Below, piece by piece: positions 46,551 to 58,430 of a stretch of DNA of 64,000 bases. This stretch comes from Hygrocybe punicea (taxonomy: Eukaryota > Basidiomycota > Agaricomycetes > Agaricales > Hygrophoraceae), in the NCBI GenBank assembly GCA_963556145.1, contig OY744467.1, forward strand, positions 6,510,001 through 6,574,000, read 5' to 3'. The notes under the pieces are model-generated. The model saw only the letters and a list, made by a program, of their open reading frames with translations. It was not told the DNA's origin and made no database searches. Made by a program: the position numbers and the translations under genes. How positions within the stretch are numbered: the first letter of the stretch is position 1; the number at the start of each line of letters is the position of its first letter.

Positions 46551-47633
46551 CATGGTGATGCCCACACCCATTGATTTTCTTTTGAATATCATATCATTGT
46601 TGTACAGCCCACATGTCTGTATAGCCTACATTTTATAGTAACTCTAATGTCATTTCTCTACCTGCATCTGCAAATAAATAGGACTGATTAGCTTGCTGGC
46701 TCACCCAAGAACCAGGGCCAAAGCATCATCCAGACAGGTATGAAAATCCAGCCCTTATCCAGGACTTTCTGCCTGCAGCAGCCAAGGGCTTATTGATGGC
46801 TGATCTGATGATGGTTCAATGCATTTTGGGTACTGTTTCATAGGGTTTTACTAGTGATTTATGCTAATCTCCACAAAACATAATGTCTATGGCCTGGAAC
46901 TAACCCTTGTCCAACTCAGGTTAAGGGTGACAGGAAAAAACTCTGAGTCAGCATGGAGCTCAAACTGATGTGTACACCCTCTCCTTTGTCCCCAGCAGCC
47001 AGTAACAATGTGCACCCCACATCTGTGCCCCAACTAAGTCCATGCATATCTGGTGTTGCGCTCCTTCTTGTGAACTTGCTTATTGTCCCAGCTACCCCCT
47101 TCTTCACTTGCTGGTAGTCATTCCTGTATCTACATACTTGTAATCACACCATGTGCTTGTTTGTGTATCATAATAGATTGTGACAGACAATCATCTATTA
47201 TACTTACTATGCTTCTTGGGGTCAGGTGTTGTTAGTCAGCTTCAGAGAATCACTGATCTGGACTTTGAGGCCAATCACTCTTGGTTTTCATATGAGAGCT
47301 CTTTTTAGTTTCTAAAACACACTGTGACCTCTTACATGACATATAATGTCCAATCAGTAGATACACTGGTTCCTGTACTTCTAATTATATATTTCTATGT
47401 CCAAAAATACTGGGTGCCTGTCTGTAAGAATAAATATATTCAGGAATTATAGATTTTTACCATAGTGGGACGATTCCAATACCACAAAGACCCTGGAAAA
47501 GTATTCTGTTTTCAAAAGCAGGCTATATACATAATGAATAAACAAAAAATCTGTACAGGAGGGGGGGTATACAAGATATGTTTTCAAGATCCAACCTACC
47601 AAAGTATCCAGATTTGATCTCTGACCTTCAGTC
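46551..47633. other. No gene seen; left flank of the 11-kb hAT
   Basis: About 1.1 kb of AT-rich DNA without a convincing frame. The last eight bases (47626-47633, CTTCAGTC) are the left target duplication of the hAT element. Confidence 0.5.
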
Positions 47634-48239
47634 TAGTGTTGCCACAGCTCGGTCCGAAACCGTTAGCCGATTGAGCCGAGCTGATGATTAGCCGAGCCGA
47701 GCCGTTGCTATGGCTAACGGTTAAACCTCGGCTTAGTCGTGGCTAGCCGTTTTGAGCCGTTACAAAATTTCCAAATTAGGAAATATAATGATTTCGAGGT
47801 TTCCGGAGTGTTTGCTGGCTCGCAACTGGTTTTCTGGCATTGCCCAAGGCTCAAAACATCACCAGACAACTGCTGTGCTAATGAAGGATAGATTTTGGTG
47901 TAAAATATAATAATACTGAATAATTATTGCATCTACATAGTCTCAATTACCTTGATGAACAACCATGTTGTATCGTAACTTGTAACAGTCACCATTTGAT
48001 ACTGAAGAGATGAAACATTGAGCCATTAAATCTGACCTATAGAAAGAAGCTCACGTTGTCAATGCTTCGGGCGTTACTGAGATGCGAGAGGGTTTGTAAG
48101 AGAAGCCATTTGAAGACACTCTTGGCTTGCGTTCGTTCTGTTGACCCAAATGTCCGGTTTCGCTGGATCCAGACACTCGATGTGGTTTGTTGTAGCAAAT
48201 AAGAGGCAGCAAAATTATGTCTCCTAATTTTTACTTTTA

Positions 48240-48997
48240 TTTTATTTTATTTTATTTGGAGGGTCGACATACCTGACTTCAGCAGCAGTGACACCATCGA
48301 GGCTGTTTAAGAGTCCACACAGACGTAGCCTTGAAGTGTGAGTAGTTTCAGTTGCGTTCATAGGTGGACATAATGTCACGACTGACGGAGCACGTAAATG
48401 TATAGCCATGCGAGAAAGCGACTTGCCTGATTGAAACATATCCCATTAACGTCGTCAAAGTATTATCACTTATGCAGTACTTATGCTGGGATTCAGCTTC
48501 AAGAAAGGCTGACGACATAGATATCAAGACCGAGTTTGCCAGCTAAGGAATCGATGAGTGATAGTTTACCGCTATCTTTAAACCCTCCAACCATCAAAGA
48601 GTTCCAAAGGGGATCCATTGTCGAGCAGAGGTTGTACATGGCAAGGGCTAAATTGTTGTCTCCAATGCCATGTCGATAGCCTTGGAGCGTGCAAGAGAAC
48701 CATAAGATGAAAGAAATCAGAATAATTATTGCTATTCGAGAAATATAACTGCTCTCACCGAGATTGTTGACTGCCATCATGATTACATCCTCGACTCCGA
48801 ATACTCGCACCAGGACAAAATTTGTTTGACAAAATCATGTTCCACCACAAAGGAGAGAATGGTCCTTGCAGGTGGGAGAGTAGGCTAGTCCCATCAAAAT
48901 TAGACATCATTTTTTGCAATGCAGGGTTCGACTGACTCACCTTGAAAAAACGGATAGTCCAGGGCAAATGTCCAATATATTCCGCTGATGCCCTCAA
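48240..48997 (-). pseudogene. BCS1-like AAA ATPase fragment carried by the hAT
   Basis: Minus-strand pieces match mitochondrial BCS1-type AAA ATPases, the translocases that assemble the Rieske protein. GKLSLIDSLAGKLGLDIYVV (about 48575-48505) is a Walker A region in which the usual GKT/GKS reads GKL. The second region is NATETTHTSRLRLCGLLNSL followed by DGVTAAE (48370-48262). Between them the frame shifts and the Walker B part is not visible. Sequence upstream to 48997 is only weakly protein-like. The fragment lies inside the hAT ends, so it was either captured by the element or is a decayed accessory gene. It cannot be active. Confidence 0.65.
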
Positions 48998-50133
48998 CCG
49001 AGTTGTCTACAGGGAGAATGTGAGGATGTTGCTACATGCAGGCTGACACGAAATCACCAAGTGCAACACGCAAATCATTGCAAGTATTATGAGAGAGACC
49101 ACAGGTAGAAGATGTCGAGACACCCCCAGTACACAGGGGGATAGGAAAAGGCGATGACTTGTGAAAAGTTTGAGTGCCCAGCACTAGTGAAACAGATGGA
49201 AGGACGTGAAATATGGACCAGAAAATAAGATGATGAAGGCCGAAGACAGGGAGACGCAGAGACAACAGGGACGAGACTTTGCGGTGCTCAGCACTGGCAA
49301 AGATGGTAGAAAGCGACGGGGACAAGTCTTTGCTGGTGCTTGGCACTGGCAAAGATGGTTGAGAAGAACATAAGGCTCTTACGGTCACGGTATGGTGAAG
49401 CTCAAGTCTCACGGTCACATGATCGAGTTACTGTTGAGCGCCATTCTAAGTCTTTTCTCTTCATCTCCCCTTGATTGAATCATAGGGAGATTCTTGTCTC
49501 TCCTCTCCCCTTGATTGAATCATAGGGAGATGTTCCTTCCTGGTTGTGTTATCTGCCGATGCCGACACTGGGGTTCTTATCTGCCATTTTGCTATGGCTG
49601 GCGTCGTCTTCCCCCTACTCTTTGCTTCCCCGGCTCTGGGTACGTTGACTTATCCCCCTCTTCGCAATGGGTTGTCATCCTATTCATATCTTGCACCAGG
49701 ATCTGCCCGTTTGACACAAGGAACAGATCAAGACCACACCCTCGATACATGTGTCTGCATGCTGTTTCGCTTAGCACCGTGTTTTTTTAATCTCCACGTT
49801 TTTTTCCCTTTGCCACTACTGAGACGTTCATATTTTTTCTATTGTACTTTTACCAATAATTTGTATTTCATGTGTATTTCATACATCCACCATCAAACTC
49901 ACCCAGTTATGTCTGCATCTTCAACTTATTCACCACGTTGTACAGGAGAAATGTAATTGTTAGTAGCGTTCATGGCAGGACAATAGTCATACAGCATGCA
50001 CACAAGTTGCAATACGTCTTGATTGAGATCGGTTACACCCTTGGAAAGCTATCGTGTCTGGAGGTCCGTTAAATTGAAATTCACATCAGTCATCATATAT
50101 TCGACTGAACTTTGCATAACTCTTTAGACCAAT
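48998..50133. other. Interior hAT sequence before the transposase
   Basis: No assured gene. A minus frame at 49032-49418 has repeated LLSS/CSSQPSLP-like segments: CACTGGCAAAGATGG occurs twice (about 49293 and 49345). A direct repeat CTCCCCTTGATTGAATCATA occurs at 49465-49484 and 49505-49524. This may include the 5' end of the BCS1-like gene and the transposase promoter. Confidence 0.4.
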
Positions 50134-53100
50134 ATGCCTCCTCGACGTGGAGCCAAAAAGTCCAAGACGACTGCCTTTGCAAATGGCGCGCTTCAAACAT
50201 CCTTCCGAATTCAAGGTAGATATTTCACTTTTAAACCCACTCATATACGGTGCTGACATTCTCATACATATCCAGTACCTCAACCGTCCACTCCAACTCC
50301 TGAACCGATCCATCGAGACAAAGGAAAGGGCAAGGCCGTTGAAGTAGACATCGACGATCCCTTTGGTCCCGGCTTTCTATCAAGACCTACCAACCCAGCC
50401 ATTACACCGATTCGACAGGTGGGGCCTGCGATATTGGACCGTGCTCGGCGAAGGGTTCTTTCTGCAAAAGCTAATGACCCAAACAACGCAGCAGCAGCTG
50501 TCGATATTCTATTTACACCATCTCCTTGCTCACGCCGTCGTCGTCAACAAAGGAAGACGCCTGTCGCAGCTTCTTCTCGCAACCCACCCAACTTATTCTC
50601 TTCTGGCAGCCCAATCATACCCATTCGACAAGTCACATTCCGATTACCATCGAGTTCTCCCAGTGATGGTCCCTTCACCTCACTTTCACCTCCACAAGCC
50701 TCAACTTCACAGCAACCTTCACTCCCACTCTTTGACCTAGCAACTGCTACGTCCACGTCCTCACCAACGTCGCCGGTGTCGCCGGTGTCAACGTCCAGCT
50801 CTAAGTCTAGTGGGTCAGAATCCAACCATAACCCACGGCCACCTGCAGCAAATCCGGCAACTCGTTCATCGCGAACGAATGGTCCCGCAGGCAACAAGTC
50901 TCGTCACATCGCATCGGACGTGTGGACTTTCTTCGAAAAGATGGGAAACCAGTATAGTTGCATGTTCTGCGGGTATGTGTTTCCACATCCTAGTTATTAT
51001 ATGATGCTGAACGACTTAAATAGAAATATCCATGCAACGAATCCAAGCTATAAGATTACCAAATTTAGTGTCAAGACATCCACCGGGACTATTCACTGTC
51101 ACTTGATAGAGGAACACATGAATGTTTGGGTGTCTGGTTGTGATGAGTTGGGCATCAAGATAAAGGCAAAGAGTGCCCAGGCTGCCCTGGATGGATATCG
51201 AAAGGGTAAAGGGCAACCAACGGGATGGATGCCGCAAGAACGCACATCGTACTCGAGGGAAGCTTTCGTTGACGCAATCATCGAGTTCATTGTCGGCGAT
51301 GATCAGGTATATTTTTCGATTGTTTTATATTCCTGTATTGATGAGATATCATTATTTTAGTCAATCAATGTTGTCGAATCACCGCATCTGCGGGCAATTT
51401 TCCTCATGCTTCGAGAAGAACTTCGGGAGTCGGATATTCCTGGCAGGACTACGATCCGTAAACGCATTGAAGAGACGCTTCAAGAACATTTAGATCAACT
51501 AAGTAAAGACATGCAGGTCAGAGCGGCTGCTACCTGCATTTTGACTATTCTTGTTAATAAAGGAACAGCACTCATTAGGGAAGATTTCATTCACAATGGA
51601 TATGTGGTCCGATCCGAATCGTTCTCCTTTCATGGCTATCACGGCTCATTGGATCCAATCGCATACTGAAGAAACCCCCACTGGCCGTCAACACATTCTC
51701 AGATTACGTTCCGACTTGGTGGGATTTCATCGTGTTCCTGGGCGACATGATGGCGAGCATCTCGCCCATGTATTCATATACGTTACTGATCGGCTTATGA
51801 TTACTCACAAGGTATTCAATATTCAAAGTTTCTTCGTATTCTCATTGACCCTCATCCTCTCAGATTGGATGGATTACCCTCGACAATGCCTCAAACAATG
51901 ATACGTTCATGGCCATATTAGAGCGTGAACTTCGGCGACGGAAAATCAAATTTGACAAAATTGAGTGTCGAATTAGGTAGGTGACATGATTTTGTTGCTG
52001 CACCATAAGTACTAATACTCTTTACCTCCAGATGTTTCCCCCACATCGTCAACCTTGTATGCAAGGCTGTGCTAGCGGCAATCACCAATCTCGACTATTG
52101 TTACGTTTTTCAACTCCGCAACTCCGATCCCGACTCCATTACCCGCGATGACGATTCCGCTTTACCATACCTTCCTTTTTCGTTCCCCTTTACCTTTTGT
52201 CTTCTTTTGGACATTGTTGTTTATTCTTGTCCTTGTTCTCTTTTCTTCCAGAACAATCCAGACCGACCATGGACATATCCCACATGACCTTGTTGTACCC
52301 GAATAGTCTCCTTGCCGATGGACGTCACCAACATTGTCTTTTCCCTTCGATATCTTGTTTACGCTATCCCACGACAAACCGATCACAATGGCTGTACTCC
52401 CGACACAGCTCATTACCGTAATTGTTATTGGCAGCATTGCCATCACCTTCCTGATCGGTTTCTACCTTGTTATGATCTATCTTTGGCATTGGCACCGAAA
52501 CCCTTCCGCCATTGATACTTCTGACTTCCACCTCGACAATATATCGACACGTAATTGACAATTGCCATTCCCGGATATTTGGTTTCCATATTCATACCCT
52601 GTGCCCACCATTATCCTCCCTGACGATCCGACGACATTCCTCACCTGCATGCGAACTCTGGACAATCCCCGATCACAAGACATTTCACTGTTCTCTCTAA
52701 TCCGACCATCGCCGGAGCATACTCTTTTGGGCTTCGACCACAGACCATACGACTTCCCAAACAGTGAACCAACCCCTATCGCATATTGTTCGCACGACAC
52801 CGCTTCAATGCAGTACCCGACGACTTGTTCCCACAGCTTGTCACTCATGCCATGACTCGACACCTGGACCCACGTTCATTTATCCTTTTCCATCATGATC
52901 TCGATACCGCCCACACTCGTTTACAATGATACCCTTTCTTGGACGAATACCGACATCAAATGGACCTTCTTGTTCCACAAACAGGACAAGACATCGCTCC
53001 TCGATACATCATCAACACAGACATCGTCATCCGGTACAGCTTGTGCTGTTCACATGTCTGACCTCGACTAGCCCACCGTCCTAGTTGGTTTTCCTTCCAC

Positions 53101-55226
53101 ACATTCCTTTGTTTTCTTTCATGCAAACCTTGCCACTACATCCACACCACCTCAAGACATTCTCATCACCAATCCCACACTGGATGATACCCATCTTCGA
53201 CCCGACCGTGCAATGCACTTGCCAGATTGCACACTTGCTTGTTACAGCAAGTGTAGACCCCGAATAGGCAATTCTGCACATCACATGATCCGATGACAAA
53301 TCATCCGAGTCATCTGGACCTCACCTCTCCCTCAATGACACCCGGGCCTCCAGTTGGATCGCGAGAACATCGACATGAGGACGCCTCATGTGCGCCTCAT
53401 GGTGAACACATGGTAGAGTTGGACATGTTATGGCTTCATGGTTGTATTTCTATTTACCTCCCCTCAAGACCAGTCACTATATATACTGTTCTTGTTGTTG
53501 GTTCGGACTTTTTCTTCTTTTCCTTTCTTTACGTTTAGTCTGGTTCTTGGGGCAGACTCATCTTGTTTTGGGTAACCCCCACGGCTCGCAATGACATTAG
53601 ACCTTGACCCCCCCTTCTTAGCAGTGTTGTCTTAGCTGTAAGCAACAATGAAAGCTGCTGTTCTCCCCTCTGGAAGCCGATCCCCTGTTAAGTTGATTGT
53701 TGCTGGAGCCCGCTGCAGAAGCGATCCGTAACAACTATGTGGCTGAAACCGCTGATGACTTTTACCCTGCAAACTTCTTGGAAGGGATTGACCGAGATCC
53801 AATTGCAACTGTCCAATCTCTCATTCGTGCAGTATGTCTCTCTCTTGCTATCTTGTGCAGCAACTTACCTTTTGATGCGAAAACATTAATTTATACTAGA
53901 TCCGATCATCTTCTCTGCGCCGACAGTATTTTTCATCCTTGTTTGAGAGATTAGAGCAGAAGGAACTTCAGCTTCTGCGTGACATGGAAGTGAGGTGGTC
54001 TTCAACATTACTCATGATTGAACGAGCCATTGATCTTCAAGAGGTATTTTTTATTTTTTATTTCGTGGCCAATATTTGACGTGGTTATCTAGGTTCTTGA
54101 CACCTTCCTCGAAAGCCGGGAATTTTCTGAACTGCACAAGTTCCAGCTCCGTGATTCCGACTAGAACGCTCTTCGAAAATTTCAATCTATTCTCCAGGTG
54201 AGTGTATTTGATTGTTCCTTTTCTATATAATGTATTATCATTGTCAGATTCCACATGCCTTCCAACAAATGTTATCACATGAGAAGACTCCAACATTATG
54301 TCACGCCGTACCTGCATTTGAAGCGATGCTCAATGTCTGGAAAGTACATCAAGAGCAGAATCCGGAAACTTCTGAAATCGTCCAGAAGGGGATCGACAAA
54401 CTTGAATTATATAGTAGCCAAACGGACATGGTCCCTGCTTACAAACTGGCCATGAGTCTGTATCTAACTAATTTTTTGCTTTTGCTGACGGTTTTTTTCC
54501 AGTTCTAGATCCATCCATCAAATTGACGTGGCTCGAGGAGTACATGCCAGAGCGAGTTGATTGGGCCAAAGATTTATTTATTAATGCCGTATGTACCAAT
54601 AATATTTCCGATTTTATCACCTGAATTACTCTATCTTACATAGCTTCGCCCATATGACCCTACTACTGGAACCGAGGGCCCTGTAGTAAATGCAGAACCA
54701 CCTGCAGTCCTGCCACGTCCCACTGCGAGAGACATCCTCGGCCTCAACCGTATTCGAGGTCACTCAGTTGTGCAACGGGCAATAGAAGTCGAGGCCGCAG
54801 CTTACCTTCGCGATACACAGCCAACAACAAAGAGTCTGACATACTGGCAGGTATGTGAGGCCGATGACAGATGTATCCATTTCATGCTAAACATAGTTGG
54901 ACAAGGAAAATCAACTTCGCTATCCGAGAATTTTTTCTCTCGCCATGGACATTTTACCGATACAAGCTTCGGCAGTGCCTTGTGAAAGAGTGTTTTTGTC
55001 AAGCAAGGAAACTATGACTGCACGACGGAATCACATTTCACCTGAATTAATGGAAGCCCTTCAACTTTTGAAGTATTCCATTCGGCAGGGAAGAGGTCTC
55101 AATTTTACGGATGGTCTGGATTGGGGTCAGGAGCTTCATGAGTTGGAGACTTACGATGATGCACAGATGCAGCTCCCAGAAGATGTCAACTCATTCATTC
55201 AGTCTCTTACAGAAAAACTTCAGTAG
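50134..55226 (+). pseudogene. hAT transposase, 13 exons, split by solo LTR, one nonsense codon
   Basis: Exons: 50134-50215, 50276-50972, 51024-51306, 51361-51516, 51563-51811, 51864-51976, 52032-52098 continuing at 53739-53831, 53900-54043, 54093-54197, 54248-54455, 54503-54588, 54644-54850, 54897-55226. All junctions keep frame and give 939 residues with one TAG at 54162 (expected Trp). Domains: a basic disordered N-terminus (MPPRRGAKKSKTTAFANGAL), then a BED-like zinc finger with YSCMFCG and CHLIEEH. The RNase H-like core follows with SFTMDMWSDPN, WITLDNASNND, CFPHIVNLVCKA and RDMEVRWSSTLLM. The C-terminal hAT dimerisation domain has PRIFSLAMDILPIQASAVPC and ERVFLSSKETMTARRNHI. The LTR breaks exon 7 after Tyr (NLDY / VAETADD). 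Confidence 0.92.
52099..53733 (+). repeat. Solo LTR, 1635 bp, with 5-bp TSD ACTAT, inside hAT exon 7
   Basis: Begins TGTTACGTTTTTC and ends GATCCGTAACA. ACTAT is duplicated at 52094-52098 and 53734-53738. It is the inverse-orientation partner of the LTR at 19834-21425, and the two align over their whole length by eye. A TATATATAC box at about 53482 followed by a T/C-rich stretch suggests plus-strand transcription. Removing the LTR and one duplication restores the transposase codons exactly. Confidence 0.93.
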
Positions 55227-55347
55227 AAATATAAATTTTATTATGAAACGAAGGGACACAAGAACATCACGTAAATAATGTGGTCGACGTGGATGGTAAG
55301 ACAAATGTACACGATACAAGGAAAAACAATGAAACGAGACCAACAAA

Positions 55348-57940
55348 CTACGGAAATGTCTCGCCTTCTATGAACCGGCCCGCTACCTCATGTATCTTCT
55401 GAGCCAAACGCAGTGACCTTCCATGCCTCGGAAGAGATTCATACCACTTTCCAGCAGTCCGACATGGGGCCTTGTTCTGCTGGATGAGTTCGAGACGTTT
55501 CTGAAACCAGTCCTCGGCAGCGGGAGTCCAGTGGCCAACATTGAAAAGGCTCTTCTGCCAAGTTGAGTGCTTTGGCCACCAGGAAAGATGGGAGACCTGT
55601 TGGTTCGATCCTACATCACATTGACTTAACGCATGGCTGATGAATCCAGAGAGGGTACCCACCAGTATACACCCTATATACGCCACATATGAGGTCAAGC
55701 TCATCTTCACCGAGGTGATCGTCACAGAAAGTAGTGCCATCCGCAAAATGGAAGACTTGCCCACGAGAGAAGGCTGCACTAGAGGGGCCAGTAAGAACCC
55801 GTCCAGGGCCAACGAATTCCATCGCAAGGCGCCAGACAATACCACCCTTGAGGATTGCTTCACGTGCATGTGGAGAACGTAGAAAATGGTCTCGAGCCGC
55901 TTCATAAGCGGCATAATCAGCAGCATCAGGCTGGTAGCCAACTGCACGCACACCGAGAGATATGGGGGGTGGTGGAGGGCCTGTCGATGGAGGTGGGTGT
56001 GAAAAGGCAGGGCAAGGATTGAGGGTATTGAAGGGGATTCCGCGTTCCACAAGATACCGAACAGCTTCTGTGATATCCCTACACGATCGGAGGCATTGCA
56101 GAGCGGTGACCGGACTATCTACTGTAAGCAGCCAATCAATATTCGCAGTAGCACTCGTGGACCTGACAAAATATAATTTTTGATCTCTATTGTTCATCAT
56201 CTCCCTCCGCTCAATTGTCAGATAATGTTCCTGTCGTTCACGCAATGGAAAAAGGCTCGACGAACTGAGATCCCATGGCATAGCTGATAACCCGTCCACT
56301 GGTCCATCGATCAGACGTGCGACGAAGTCGAAGATTGGGCCCTTGTATTTAGTAGCCACTTGAGGGTGAGGGTCCTGCAAAATATTAAGGGTCCGGTCCC
56401 ATTCGGTATTTGATGGCATAGGACCGTCAGCGTAGGCGGTGTCATCCCAATCGAATCCAAAGTGATCATAAAGACAGCAGTCAAGGGTAGTCATAAATTT
56501 AGGAGCAGCGGCATCCGTGTGGCGATCGCCGACACCATGAATGGACAGCACATCTCGCTGCCAGTGTTCCGCAGGAAGTGGACCCGCAGGTATTGTTTGG
56601 CTATTGATTTGATCAGCAGGTTGCCTCGCCTCACCTTCTTCCAAGGTGGGATCGTCATATTCACCGTCGTAGTTGTCGTTACCGAATGGGTCTTCGTTGT
56701 CTGGCGCGTCGGGGTTAAATTCGGTACAGACGTCCCATTCCCTATCAAAGGCATTATATCGCATATGTTCCGGCGGCTTTTCTTCCCACAGATCTTCTAT
56801 CTCTCTGAAATTGACTCTCGTTCTGAGGCGAAAGCCATCCATTTCCAGCCAGCGGAAGACAGCAGCCCCTCTCTTCCCTGGTGCGCGAAAGCGTTCACCT
56901 TCCTTCTGACGAGCCAAGCGAGCGGCTGTTTCTTGTGCAGTCTCCATGGCAGCAATTTTCTCATGGCGTACTGCTTGTCGAACAAAGAATTCCTGCCAAG
57001 TTTCTCCAAGTTTCTGGCGAGAGCCTGGGTTTGGCTTAGGGAACTTCTTGGAGGATGTTACATCAGTGGTAGGGCTAGGCGGTGGCGGAGACAACTGCTC
57101 CAACTGCCACTGCTGGCAGGCAGCCTGGACTTGTGCATTATTGGGTAAGTAGTTTGCCACCTCGGGTTTGGGTGATACGCGTAGGGGCTTGTCGAGGGTG
57201 CTCCATACGAACCAGATAGGGATATCGACTCTGACGAGTCTTGGGATGTGTGCCAACCATTTGCATTGATGCACGTCAATGACCACGCCTACTCTCGGAA
57301 CGCTGTCGGTGAAGTCGGCGATCGGTGAATCCCGCAGTTGCTGGACCCACTCTGGGTGGACCTTGGTTTCGCTAGTGAGTATCTTCACCCAGTTGGGGTC
57401 GTCGCCATATGGGACATAGCTGGCTGTGAAAAATGAGATGGCCATCGAACACAGTCCCATCAACGGTATGAAAGCATCTCGGGACTTCATGGCACACTTT
57501 CGGGCTGAGTGTTCACGTGTATGAATGTGGAGGTAGCCGTATGTGTGAGGGACGGGGAAACATCTGTATTCAAGTGGAAAAAAGGCACCCAGGGCTTTTC
57601 CCAGTAATTCCCGAGCAACCACATAGAGAGAGGTTTCGAGATCGTGCCATTTTTCTCGGGTAGCAGCTGATAATTGGAACCCACCACGGACGCGTTCGAT
57701 AGATAGCGACTTGTAATCACAGACTAGACGCTGTATTAATGGGTGATCCCATCGTATCGAACGGGGCACAAATGGGAGCTGTGGAAGATCGTTGCGCGCC
57801 CAATTCGTTGTATAGGTCCACTCTGGCCCTGGATCATCACAGTCAAAATTGTGGTAACTGGGGAAGGCAGCTAAGGGACCCGCATTTGGGGAGGTGATTA
57901 CAAAGTTGTCGAGGATGAAGGTTTTGAAGGTCGACGGCAT
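55348..57940 (-). CDS. hAT passenger gene, intact 846-aa protein of unknown function
   Basis: Exons 57940-55663 and 55610-55348 are joined by a 52-nt intron (GTGGGT...GATGTAG) and keep frame through 846 residues with no stop. The start MPSTFKTFILDNFVITSPNA is the first ATG. Visible features: an N-terminal globular part (1-270) with FPLEYRCFPVPHTYGYLHIH and a VPRVGVVIDVHQCKWLAHIP strand. A Lys/Gln/Ala-rich helix (about 320-370) precedes an acidic linker (about 415-440). A C-terminal half follows with SATANIDWLLTVDSPVTALQ, CLRSCRDITEAVRYLVERGI and PGRVLTGPSSAAFSRGQVFH. I know of no characterised homologue; similar proteins seem to recur in agaricomycete TE neighbourhoods (memory, unverified). 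It is convergent with the transposase, stops 121 bases apart. An intact frame beside a mutated transposase suggests recent selection or a recent arrival. Confidence 0.8.
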
Positions 57941-58029
57941 CTGACAGCAGTATTTGGGTTAATAGAATAGGTGCAAAAAAAAAGATACACACGGATAGGG
58001 ATGCAAAGGAGCAGTGAAAGACGAAGTCA

Positions 58030-58430
58030 AAGAGCTCGCTGATACACTGTACGGGCCAACGAGAATAGATTGACCAATGGGAGCACCTGAGCCAAGGCCA
58101 ATGGGAGTGTGGAGCTTGTTGATACTCAGTACAGGCGAACGAGAATGGCTAGAGCGATGGGAGCACCCGAGCCAAGACACGCCTGGAGGCTGGAGCTCGC
58201 TTGTACTTTGTACAGGTGAGCGAGAATGGAACGAAGGAGTCTCGGAGGCCAAGAAGTTAGGGCAAGTCTGAGCCAAGACGAACAACGATGGAATGCAAGA
58301 GTCTCTGAGCCAAGAGGTTAGGGCGCGTCTGAGCCAAGATAAAAGCTCGCTAGTACTTTGTACAGGCGAACGATGAGTCGGGGAATGCTCACTTGTACTT
58401 TGTACGGGTGAGCAATGAACAAAACGGTAA
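58030..58430. repeat. Diverged tandem repeat upstream of the passenger gene
   Basis: About five degenerate units carry GTACAGGCGAACGAGAATGG-like cores at 58049, 58129, 58211, 58360 and 58406, with GAGCCAAGA and GATGGGAGCACC boxes between them. Spacing of the first three is close to 81 bp. The array lies between the passenger start codon and the right subterminal zone. It could serve as a promoter array or as transposase-binding sites; this is inference from position. Confidence 0.6.

Noticed and set aside
56462..57148. 228-codon plus-strand frame
   Set aside because: Antisense shadow of the intact minus-strand passenger gene, whose frame is far longer and spliced coherently.
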